A stretch of 64,000 bases of DNA from Xenophilus sp. E41. GTDB taxonomy: Bacteria > Pseudomonadota > Gammaproteobacteria > Burkholderiales > Burkholderiaceae_C. Positions 26,522-35,900 of the stretch are shown here, one piece after another. The notes beneath the pieces were generated by a model. That model made no database searches. It was not told where the DNA came from and worked only from the letters and a program-made list of their open reading frames with translations. A program made the translations under genes and the position numbers. How positions within the stretch are numbered: the stretch's first letter is position 1; every line of letters begins with the position of its first letter. The stretch lies in NCBI RefSeq assembly GCF_003671765.1, contig NZ_QPIB01000012.1:176758-240757 (forward strand), given 5' to 3'.

Positions 26522-28240
26522 ATGGCCGACGCTGTCCGCGCCCACCCCTGGACCGACCACTACCCGCCCGGCATGCGCTGGGACTGCGAGCTGGCACTGA
26601 AGCCCGTCACGCGCTTCCTCGACGACGCGGTGGCACGCTGGCCCGAGCGCACGGCGATCGAGTTCATGGACCGCGCCATCAGCTACCGCGAGCTGGCCCA
26701 GCTGGCCGATCGCGCCGCCGCGGGCCTGCGCAAGCTGGGCGTGCAGCCGGGCGTGCACGTGGGCCTGTTCCTGCCCAACTCGCCGCACTACGTGATCGCG
26801 TTCTTCGGCGTGCTCAAGGCCGGCGGCGTGGTGGTCAACTACTCGCCGCTCGATGCCGAACGCGTGCTCGCGCACAAGATCGAGGACAGCCGCACCGACG
26901 TGCTGGTCACGCTCGACCTCGCCGCGCTCTATCCGCAGATGGCCCGCATGCTGGGCAGCACGCGACTGAAGACGCTGGTCGTCGGCGACCTGGCCGAGTT
27001 CAGCGGCGCACCCGGCCCGGTGCGCGCGCAGCTCGAGGCCGCGAAGATGGTCGCGCCCGTGGCCGACGACGCGCAGCACCTGCGCTTTGCGGCACTGCTC
27101 GACAACGACGGCGGCATGACGCCGCACGAGGTGAAGGACCTGCAGGACATCGTGGTGCTGCAGTACACCGGCGGCACCACCGGCCTGCCCAAGGGCGCGA
27201 TGCTCACGCACCGCAACCTGGCGGCGGCCAGCGCGCAGTACTTCGAATCGACCCGCGGCGAACCCACGCCCATCCTGGCCGAGGGCAGCGAGCGATTCCT
27301 GGTCGTGCTGCCGCTCTTTCACATCTACGCGCTCAGCGCGGTGATGCTGCTGGGCCTGCGCCTGGGCGCCACGCTGGTGCTGCACACCAAGTTCGACGTC
27401 GAGGCAGTGCTCAAGGAGATCGCCGGCAGCCGCATCAGCGCCTTCTGCGGCGTGCCGACGATGTACACCGGCATGCTGATGCACCCCAGGGCGCGCGAGA
27501 CCGACCTGAGCTCGCTGCGCTTCTGCGGTTCCGGCGGCGCACCGCTGCCGGTGGAGATCGAGCAGCGCTTCTTCGAGCTCTCGGGCTGCCACCTCAACGA
27601 GGGCTGGGGCATGACCGAGACCTCGCCCTCCGGCACCTTCACGCCGGCGCGTGAGCCCAAGCGCCGGGCCGGCTCGTGCGGCATGCCCTTGCCCAACGTC
27701 GACATCAAGCTGCTGGCCCTCGACGGCTCCGGCCGCGAGGTCGGCCCGGGCGAGCCCGGCGAGCTGTGCATCCAGGGCCCGAACGTCATGAAGGGCTACT
27801 GGAACAACCCCAAGGCCACGGCCGAGGCGTTCACCGAAGACGGCTTCTTCAAGAGTGGCGACGTGGCGAAGTTCGACGCCGACGGCTACCTCTACATCGT
27901 CGACCGCACCAAGGACATGCTGCTGTGCGGTGGCTTCAACGTCTACCCGCGCGTGCTCGAGGAGGCGATCTACGAACACCCGGCCGTGGCCGAGGTGTGC
28001 GTCATCGGCATCCCCGACGCCTACCGCGGCCAGTCGCCCAAGGCCTTCGTCGTGCTCAAGCCCGGCGCCGAGCCTTTCGGCATCGACGCGCTGCAGGCCT
28101 TCCTCAAGGGCAGGCTCGGCAAGCACGAGATGGTGCAGGAACTGGAGATCCGCGCCGAGCTGCCCAAGACGCCGGTGGGCAAGCTGTCGAAGAAGGACCT
28201 CGTCGAGCAGGAAGAGCAGAGGCGCGCCGCCGCGGCCTGA
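26522..28240 (+). CDS. AMP-dependent acyl-CoA ligase
   Basis: 572-residue acyl-CoA synthetase paralogous to the FadD-type enzyme 2.7 kb upstream. Motifs: YTGGTTGLPKGAMLTHRN, GWGMTETSPSGTFTP, GFFKSGDVAKFDADGYLYIV, DRTKDMLLCGGFNVYPRVLE and PKTPVGKLSKKDL with the catalytic lysine. It starts at the methionine after GGAGACCCACCC. The substrate could be a medium/long-chain fatty acid or another carboxylic acid; motifs alone do not decide. It lies directly behind the orphan molybdenum subunit gene, which suggests, but does not show, that an acid made by that oxidase is activated here. Confidence 0.92.
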   Translation: MADAVRAHPWTDHYPPGMRWDCELALKPVTRFLDDAVARWPERTAIEFMDRAISYRELAQLADRAAAGLRKLGVQPGVHVGLFLPNSPHYVIAFFGVLKAGGVVVNYSPLDAERVLAHKIEDSRTDVLVTLDLAALYPQMARMLGSTRLKTLVVGDLAEFSGAPGPVRAQLEAAKMVAPVADDAQHLRFAALLDNDGGMTPHEVKDLQDIVVLQYTGGTTGLPKGAMLTHRNLAAASAQYFESTRGEPTPILAEGSERFLVVLPLFHIYALSAVMLLGLRLGATLVLHTKFDVEAVLKEIAGSRISAFCGVPTMYTGMLMHPRARETDLSSLRFCGSGGAPLPVEIEQRFFELSGCHLNEGWGMTETSPSGTFTPAREPKRRAGSCGMPLPNVDIKLLALDGSGREVGPGEPGELCIQGPNVMKGYWNNPKATAEAFTEDGFFKSGDVAKFDADGYLYIVDRTKDMLLCGGFNVYPRVLEEAIYEHPAVAEVCVIGIPDAYRGQSPKAFVVLKPGAEPFGIDALQAFLKGRLGKHEMVQELEIRAELPKTPVGKLSKKDLVEQEEQRRAAAA

Positions 28241-28261
28241 CCGGGCCTGACCGGGCCTGAC
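28236..28261 (+). repeat. Decamer tandem repeat at the acyl-CoA ligase stop
   Basis: CCTGACCGGG occurs twice in tandem (28236-28255) plus CCTGAC (28256-28261). The first unit contains the TGA stop (28238-28240), so the repeat may be a replication-slippage product at the gene end. Confidence 0.7.
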
Positions 28262-28297
28262 GCGGCGCCGCGCGGCACTGCTGCGGACAATGGGCGC

Positions 28298-29095
28298 ATG
28301 CACGCCCCCGCCCTCCCTGCCGCACCCATCGCCCTCGTCGGCGCCCTGCACGAAGAACTCGCCGCCGTGCTCGAGGCCATGCCCGACGAGCAGCCGGTGC
28401 GCGTGGCGGGCCGCGAGTTCTGGCAGGGCCATCTCGAGGGCCGGCCGGTGGTGGCGGTGCTCTCGCGCATCGGCAAGGTGGCCGCGGCGACGACCGCTGC
28501 GGTCCTGCTGGAGCGCTTCGGCGTGCAGGCGGTGCTGTTCACCGGCGTGGCCGGCGGCCTGGCCCCTGGCGTGGCGGTCGGCGACGTGGTGGTGGCGACC
28601 GAGCTGCTGCAGCACGACATGGACGCGTCGCCGCTCTTCCCGCGTCACGAGGTGCCGTTGTACGGACGGGCCCGCTTTCCGGCCGACGCGGGCTGGGGCG
28701 CGGCCCTCGCGGAGGCGGCATCGCAGGTCCTGGCCGATCCGGCCGCGCTGGTGGGCGGCGCGGCCGTGGACGAGTTCGCGCTGCACCGCCCGCGCGTGCA
28801 CCGCGGCCTGATCGTGAGCGGCGACCGCTTCGTCGCGACCGCGGCCGAAAGCGATGCCCTGCGCGCCGCCCTGCCCGATGCACTGGCGGTGGAGATGGAA
28901 GGCGCCGCCATGGCGCAGGTCTGCCACGACTGGGGCGTGCCCTTCGCGGCGGTGCGCACCATCTCCGACCGCGCCGACGACGCGGCGCACACCGACTTCA
29001 CCCGCTTCGTGGCCGAGGTGGCGCGCCGCTACAGCGCCGCGGTGCTCCGGCGCGCCCTGCAGGCGGCACCAGACGCGCCGGCGGTTCACCGCTGA
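28298..29095 (+). CDS. mtnN: 5'-methylthioadenosine/S-adenosylhomocysteine nucleosidase
   Basis: 265-residue Pfs/MtnN-type nucleosidase, which removes adenine from methylthioadenosine and S-adenosylhomocysteine in methionine salvage and SAM detoxification. The N-terminal IALVGALHEELAAVLEAM, the phosphate/ribose-site TGVAGGLAPGVAVGDVVVAT, GDRFVAT, VEMEGAAMAQVC (the substrate-binding glutamate) and RTISDRADD with the catalytic aspartate are intact. It is 30-40 residues longer than the E. coli enzyme, mostly as an extra loop around residues 120-165. It stands 57 bases after the acyl-CoA ligase on the same strand. Confidence 0.93.
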   Translation: MHAPALPAAPIALVGALHEELAAVLEAMPDEQPVRVAGREFWQGHLEGRPVVAVLSRIGKVAAATTAAVLLERFGVQAVLFTGVAGGLAPGVAVGDVVVATELLQHDMDASPLFPRHEVPLYGRARFPADAGWGAALAEAASQVLADPAALVGGAAVDEFALHRPRVHRGLIVSGDRFVATAAESDALRAALPDALAVEMEGAAMAQVCHDWGVPFAAVRTISDRADDAAHTDFTRFVAEVARRYSAAVLRRALQAAPDAPAVHR

Positions 29096-29291
29096 GGGCG
29101 GAAAGTACCTTCGCCTGGCAGCCGGCTCCTACACGGCGTGCGCTTTCGTCCGGCTGCGCGACTGCCTGCCAGCCGCTAGGGTCGATGACTCAGGGAGTTA
29201 GCGGCGCCATCCATTCCGACACCGGCTGCACCGCCACGAGCGGGAGCGCCGGGCCGCCGTGCCTGTCCTCGCTTTCCAAGGATCCCGGTCG

Positions 29292-30170
29292 ATGCTTCCC
29301 CTTTCCTTCCGTCCCGCCGCACGCGGCTGGCCGCTGGCCGCCGTCGTGGCCGCCGCCGCACTCCCCCTGTCTTCGCTCGCCCAGTCGACGACCGACGCGC
29401 CGATGCCCACCACCATGTCACCGGCGCTGGACCGCTTCAGCATTTCCGTCGGCGCCTTCAGCGCCAAACCCGAGATCAATGCCGCCGTCGGCAACCGCTT
29501 CGGCTCGCTCGATTCCGGCCAGATCGACGGCGAGCGCAAGACCATGCCGCGCATCAGCGGCGAGTTCCTTCTGGGGGCCAACCACGGCATCTCCTTCGAC
29601 GCCTTCCGCTACAGCCAGGGCTACGCCAATTCGTACAGCGGCGTCTACAACACCGGCCCCTTCAGCGCCGGCATCACGACGGGCGTGAACCTGGATTTCG
29701 ACCTCGACGTCGCGCGGCTGGGCTACCGCTACTGGTTCGGCAGCGGCAACACGGTCTTCGGGCTGGGTGCGGGGCTGGGCTACTACCGCGTGAGCCTGGA
29801 CACGAACGCCTACGGCGCCGCCAGTGCGGGTCTCGCGGGCCTGGGCTTCGCGGGCTACAACGGCACCTTCAGCCGGCGCGACAGCGACGACGCCGTGGCG
29901 CCGATGCTGGAAGTGGGCGTGCGGCATGCGATCACGCCGGACCTGCGCCTCTTCTTCGACGGCTCGGGCATCCACAAGGGCGGCGGCAGCGGCGTGCGCG
30001 GCAGCATCTACAACGCCTCCGCCGGCGTCGAGTGGTTCCCGGTGCGCAACATCGGCGTGTCGCTGGCCTACGCCGTGACCGACGTCGACCTCAAGCGCGG
30101 CGATGCCGGCGTGCAGCGGCTGCGGCTGAAGTTCCAGGGCCCGGTGCTGGCCGTGAAAGGCCGCTTCTGA
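29292..30170 (+). CDS. Outer-membrane beta-barrel protein
   Basis: 292-residue exported protein with a signal peptide (PLAAVVAAAALPLSSLAQS, cleavage near residue 31). Behind it alternate short aromatic and glycine-rich strands (GISFDAFRYSQGYANS, RLGYRYWFGSGNTVFGLGAG, GVSLAYAVTDVDL), ending with a phenylalanine (KGRF), as outer-membrane barrels do. This resembles OmpW/OprF-type small barrels but I cannot name a family. The start at 29292 has an AAGGAT ribosome site; a frame start 11 codons earlier lacks one. It converges on the DUF427 gene, with a hairpin between them. Confidence 0.75.
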   Translation: MLPLSFRPAARGWPLAAVVAAAALPLSSLAQSTTDAPMPTTMSPALDRFSISVGAFSAKPEINAAVGNRFGSLDSGQIDGERKTMPRISGEFLLGANHGISFDAFRYSQGYANSYSGVYNTGPFSAGITTGVNLDFDLDVARLGYRYWFGSGNTVFGLGAGLGYYRVSLDTNAYGAASAGLAGLGFAGYNGTFSRRDSDDAVAPMLEVGVRHAITPDLRLFFDGSGIHKGGGSGVRGSIYNASAGVEWFPVRNIGVSLAYAVTDVDLKRGDAGVQRLRLKFQGPVLAVKGRF

Positions 30171-30186
30171 CGACCCCGCCGGGAGA

Positions 30187-30211
30187 CGGCCGGGAGCTCA
30201 CCCCCCGGCCG
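30187..30211 (+). terminator. Hairpin between converging barrel and DUF427 genes
   Basis: CGGCCGGG (30187-30194) and CCCGGCCG (30204-30211) form a perfect 8-base stem with a 9-base loop. The loop contains the DUF427 stop codon (30198-30200). No T-tract follows, so it may be a barrier or processing hairpin. Confidence 0.45.
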
Positions 30212-30767
30212 ATCCCGGCTCGCCCTTGAAAGGGCCGACGAGCTCGGGCGTGATCCATCCGGCGTAGAAACGGCCGGGCTGCGGCTGCACGCGCACGCCG
30301 TCGATCCGGCAATCGAGCTCGTGCGGATAGAAGGCCACGTGGTCGCGCAGCGCGGCATAGGTGGGCGTCGGGTCCGGGTAGTACCAGGCGGCGGCCTCGA
30401 AGCGGCGCGCGCCCGCCACGACCGTCAGGTAGCGCGCCTCGCCCTTCCATTCGCAATGCGAGCGCCCCGGCGCGGCAATGAGCGCATCGGCCCGCACGTC
30501 GGCGCGCGGCAGGTAGAAGGTCGGCGGGCTCGCGGTCTCCAGGAGCCGCAACGCATTGGCGGTCCGCGCGATCTCCACATCGCCGCTGCGCACGACGATC
30601 TCGCGCCGGTCGTGCTCGATGCGCGGCGGGCGGGGATAGTCCCAGACCGACTCCTGACCGGGACCCGGCGCCTGCGCGAAGGGCGGGCGCGCATCGCCCA
30701 CGTGGCGCCACTGCGCGCGGGCCCGCTGCAGGCGGGCGCGCTCCTCGGGATCGTCGCGGTCCATCAT
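30198..30767 (-). CDS. DUF427-domain protein
   Basis: 189-residue soluble protein fitting DUF427: the conserved segments are SVWDYPRPPRIEHDRREI, the LPRADVRADALIAAP strand, the HCEWKGEARYLTV motif and AFYPHELDCRIDGVRVQPQPG near the end. Proteins with this domain are small beta-rich proteins of unknown function. Two consecutive ATGs (30767 and 30764) may start it. The stop of the LLM oxidoreductase gene is not involved: that gene lies 28 bases upstream on the same strand, so the two probably share a transcript. Confidence 0.88.
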   Translation of the reverse strand: MMDRDDPEERARLQRARAQWRHVGDARPPFAQAPGPGQESVWDYPRPPRIEHDRREIVVRSGDVEIARTANALRLLETASPPTFYLPRADVRADALIAAPGRSHCEWKGEARYLTVVAGARRFEAAAWYYPDPTPTYAALRDHVAFYPHELDCRIDGVRVQPQPGRFYAGWITPELVGPFKGEPGSAGG

Positions 30768-30795
30768 CTTCCCGCGCCTGCGTCGCAGCCCCTCC

Positions 30796-31803
<1,008 letters not shown>

Positions 31804-31870
31804 CGGCGGATGATCGCGCCAACGCAGCGCCCCTGCCGCGGCAGGGGCATGCCGCCGGCGCCGTCGGCGA

Positions 31871-32056
31871 TCAGCCGGGACCGCGCGGCCGCCAGCGCGG
31901 AAGCAGGGGGTGGGGCTCGGGCACCTCCTCCAGGGTGGCGCGCGTGGTCTCCACCCGCTCGGCCATTTCGGCGTTGACGTCCTCCATGGGCGATCGCGAC
32001 CACATCATGAAGGCGGCCGCGGCCACTCCCAGCAACAACACCGTCAGCAAGTACAC
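31871..32056 (-). CDS. Small single-helix membrane protein
   Basis: 61-residue protein starting with GTG (32054-32056), preceded by GAGGG at good spacing. One N-terminal membrane helix (about residues 2-19, [18 protein letters not shown]) is followed by an acidic stretch and a proline/arginine-rich end. No domain is recognised. The amphipathic tail and position upstream of the LLM gene suggest an expressed small protein, but coding status rests on the helix and ribosome site alone. Confidence 0.5.
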   Translation of the reverse strand: MYLLTVLLLGVAAAAFMMWSRSPMEDVNAEMAERVETTRATLEEVPEPHPLLPRWRPRGPG

Positions 32057-32282
32057 CGCGAAGCCCTCAGGTCACCGAACTGAAAAAATGATGCGTTGCA
32101 GCACCCCGTCGGCGCTGTAAGACATTCGACCGCGTTTTGTGCGACATCGGCTAAAAATGTGAAAAGGTTCCGTTTTTTCCCGTCGCCCAGTGGCGCGCGG
32201 AAGTCCTACGCCCGGTGCCCGCTTCGCGTCCTTAGCATTCGCCCAGTCGGACCCTTTTCATCCGTTTGGGCCTTGCAGCACC

Positions 32283-32621
32283 ATGAGCCTCCCTCCCGAT
32301 GACGACCGCGCCGTAGCCGCCGCGAGACGCGGCATCGACCAGTTGTGTGCCCGTGTGGATACCGGCCCCGTCGCCGCGCTCGAACCGACCGAGCACGCCG
32401 CCTTGCGCAAATGCCTGGCGTCGGCCAACGACCTGCTGACGCTGTGCGAGGGATTGCTGGAGGGCGCCGACGGGCTCAGCACCGCCGAACGCGAGCGCCG
32501 CATCGACCGTCTGGTCGACCAGGCCAAGCATGTGGCCCACGGCGCCTACGACACGGCGCTGACCGTGACCGGTGAGCCTTCGCAGGACGCCGGCGAGCCG
32601 GACCGCGGCGGCAAGCAGTAG
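32283..32621 (+). CDS. Hypothetical 112-residue helical protein
   Basis: Soluble, mostly helical and charged protein (AVAAARRGIDQLCARVD, AALRKCLASANDLLTLCEGLL, STAERERRIDRLVDQAKHV). I recognise no domain. The ATG at 32283 is chosen; an earlier in-frame start at 32190 would give a proline/glycine stretch of no likely value. Codon third positions look coding-like, favouring a real gene. The 226-base gap upstream (32057-32282) holds a small AT-rich part but no motif I can name. Confidence 0.55.
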   Translation: MSLPPDDDRAVAAARRGIDQLCARVDTGPVAALEPTEHAALRKCLASANDLLTLCEGLLEGADGLSTAERERRIDRLVDQAKHVAHGAYDTALTVTGEPSQDAGEPDRGGKQ

Positions 32622-32646
32622 GAAGGAAGGCGCCTTCGGCGCAGTT

Positions 32647-32859
32647 TCAGGACGTGAGGCCCGAGTGCGCCCGCGGAGCGCCGGCGCACAGCAGCCCGCG
32701 GACCGCATGCGGTGAGCGCCCGACGCGCTGCACGGCCTGGCGCAGCACGGTCTCCGTCACGCCAAACTCGCCCATCCACACGCTCACATCGTCATGGGAA
32801 TCCAGGTCGATCCACGCGGGCTGGTGAAGGACGACGTGGGGAAAGACGGGTGGACTCAT
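32647..32859 (-). CDS. DUF3606-family small protein
   Basis: 70-residue protein whose core (WIDLDSHDDVSVWMGEFGV, then TETVLRQAVQRVGRSPHAV) fits the DUF3606 pattern of an aspartate-rich start, a WxxxFGV turn and a helical RxAVxxVG end. The role of the family is unknown. It follows the malQ-treY gene on the same strand after 102 bases, so it may be at the end of that transcript. A start 22 codons upstream lacks a ribosome site. Confidence 0.7.
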   Translation of the reverse strand: MSPPVFPHVVLHQPAWIDLDSHDDVSVWMGEFGVTETVLRQAVQRVGRSPHAVRGLLCAGAPRAHSGLTS

Positions 32860-32961
32860 GGCAGGCCTCTGGCGCGTGGGATGCACCACGGAAGGTGGTG
32901 CGGCGCTGCATGATGGTGCGTGCACCGCGCGGCGCGACGAGGTGTTCGCGCTGCGCGCGTG

Positions 32962-35900
32962 TCAGCCGCCGCTGACAGGGCGTGCCACGAGCACGGCGCA
33001 GGGCCAGTCCTGCAGGAGCGCCTCCACCTCCCACGCGCCTTCGGACGACCATGTGCGGCCGGTGAGCACGTCGGTCCAGCCTGCGGGCGCGCCGTCCGGC
33101 ACCGCCACGCGCGTGCCCTGCCACGGTGCGGCCCGCCAGGCATGCGGGGGCTGCACCGTGCCGCGCGCGTGCGCGTCGTCCTGTTTCGAGAAGAAGCGGC
33201 CCGCCACCACGCACACCTGGCCGTGCGGCGTGGCGCGCCGCCAGGCCAGGGTCGCCTCGGCGGCAGGCCCGCTCACGTCCAGCGCCTCGTGCGGTGCATC
33301 GCGCAGCACGGACCAGTGCGCCATGCGCAGGTGCAGCAGCCGCGACACGGACCACAGCTTGGCCTGCGGCAAGCGGTCGGGCGCGAGCAGTGCCCCCACA
33401 CGTTCGGGGAGCGCGTCGCCCGCGGATGCGGCCATCGCCTCGAGCGCGTCGAGCGTCTGCGCGCGCAAGGCGTAGTCGACCGGCCGCCGGTTGTCGGGGT
33501 CGACCAGGCTGAGGTCGATCCACTCGCTGCCCTGGTACACGTCGGGCACGCCTGCGGACGTGAACTTCAGCGCCATCAGCACCAGGCTGTTGAGCCCGCC
33601 ATACCAGGCGAGGCGCTCGGCCAGCGGGCGGAAGTCCTCCAGGAAGCGCGGCGAGCGGGCCGGGTCGACCAGCGCCCGCACGAAGGCTTCCTGCGCAGCC
33701 TCGTAGGCCTCGTCGGGCTGCAGCCAGCTGGTGTGCACCTTGGCCTCGCGCGCCGCCTTGCGCAGGTAGGCGACGAGGCGGTCGGCGTAGTCGGCCGGCG
33801 GGCGGCCCTCGGCATCGGCCTCCCAGGTGCCCAGCAGCGTCTGGTAGAGCAGGTACTCGTCGGCGGCCGAGGGCTCGGTGCCGTGCGCCGCGCGCAGTTG
33901 CCGGCGCAGCGGCGCCTGCAGTGCGCGCCAGCGGCGCAGCGCCAGGCGCCAGGTGGCCGGCATCTCCGACAGCACGTCGATGCGGGTGCGCACGTCCTCG
34001 GCGCGCTTGTTGTCGTGCGTCGAGGTGGCCAGCAGCGTGTGCGGCCAGCGTTCGGCGCGGTCGCGGCTGGCGGCATGAAAAGCCTCGCGCGTGAAGCCGA
34101 ACACCGCCGGCTCACCGCCCACCTCGTTCAGCGCCACCAGCGGAAAGTGGCGGTAGAAGGCCGTGTCCTCCACGCCCTTGGCCGCCACCGGCGCACTGAA
34201 CTGCTGGAAGCGCGCGGCGAAGCGGCGCACCAGCGCGCGCGCGGGCTCCGCGCTCCCGGCCTGGCCGAGCATCGCGCTGCGGATGAAGTCGAAGACCGAG
34301 GCGTCGGCCAGCTCGCTGCGTGCCTTCGCGGCGTCGACCGCCTCGTCGATGAAGCGCCGGTCCTGCGGGCTCGCGTCCTCGGTCACGTAGGTGCGGTACA
34401 CGCTCATGCAGGCCACCACCTCGGCCAGCGCGCGCCGCAGGTTGTTGAGCGTGTGGTCGCGCGTGTGCCGGTCGGCCCGCGCGATGCGCAGCAGCATCGA
34501 GGCCAGCGCCGTCATGTCCGAGGCCAGGGCGTTGCTCGTGACCGCGCGCTTGCACTGCAGCACCACGTCTTCATATGGCGTGTCGATGCCGGTGAAGCTG
34601 CGCCAGATGCGCCCGAAGGCGGCCTCGGCCGTGGTGTCGATGAGGACGCCGTTGGCCACGTTGGCGAAGCGGTAGCCGGTGGTGCCGTGGATGGCCCAGG
34701 ACTCGGGCACGTCCTCGTGGCCGGCGGCGATCTTCTCGGCCACGACGTACAGCGGCCGGTCGGGCCGGCCCTGCGCATCCGCGCCGGCGCGCGGGCGTCC
34801 GACTCGTCGCGCATAGCCGTCCTGCAGCCGCTCGAAGTATTCGGCCGGGTCGCGCATGCCGTCGGGGTGGTCGATGCGCAGGCCGTCGACCCAGCCGCGC
34901 GCGGCCAGGTCCAGCGCCAGGCCCTGCGTGGCCTCGAAGACCTCGGGCAGTTCCATGCGCAGCGCCGCCAGCTCGTTGACGTCGAAGAAGCGGCGGTAGT
35001 TGATCTCGTCGGAGGCCACGCGCCAGAAAGCCAGGCGGTAGTGCTGCGACTCCAGCAGCGCGTGCAGTGCATCGCGTGCGCGCGGCCGGTTCCAGGCCTC
35101 GAGCGCGGCGCGCAGCGCCGGCGCTGCGGCAGCCTGGCCGTCCAGCAGTTCCACCAGGCGCGCATGCGCCATCGCCTGCTCGCGAGCACGCACCTCGCGC
35201 GCCGCATCGCCGCGCGGCAGGTGGGCGAAGGCATGGCCGATGCTGGCGAATGCCGCCTGCACCTGCGCGTCGTCGACCAGCCCTTCGGCCCAGCGCAGCA
35301 CCTCGGCATAGCTGGCCGGCGCGAGCGGGAAGCGGTGCTCGTGGTAGCGGATCGACAGCGCGCCGCGCGTCTCGTCCAGCGCCAGCCTCAACTCGCCGCG
35401 GTCGAGGATGGCGCCGTAGCTGTCGCCCAGCACCGGCAGCAGCACCTTGCCCGCCAGGTCGGCGTCCAGCGGCTGCCACTCGATGTCGAAGTAGCGGGCA
35501 TAGGCCGAGTCCTCGCCGTTCTCGAGCACGTCGAGCCACCAGGGGTTGTCGGCGCCCAGCACGCCCATGTGGTTGGGCACGAGGTCCAGCAGCTGGCCCA
35601 TGCCGTGGTCCTGCAGCGCCCGGGTGAAGCGCGCGAAGCCCTCGAAGCCGCCGAGCTCGGGATTGATCTCGTCGTGCGCCACCACGTCGTAGCCGTGCCG
35701 GCTGCCCGGCCGCGCGCGCTGAATGGGGGAGCAGTACACGTGGCTGATGCCCAGCCGCGCGAGGTACGGCAGCACGGCGATTGCGTCGTCGAAGGTGAAT
35801 TCCTCGTGGAACTGCAGCCGGTAGGTGGCGCGCGGGATGCGCGTGTGCGCCGGCGCTCCCGCGGCATCCGCGGGCGCGGGCCGCTCCTGCGCCACCGCTG

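Noticed and set aside
25589-29089. 1166-codon minus-strand frame opposite the molybdenum subunit and acyl-CoA ligase genes
   Set aside because: It spans several well-supported plus-strand genes and their gaps and has no motif.
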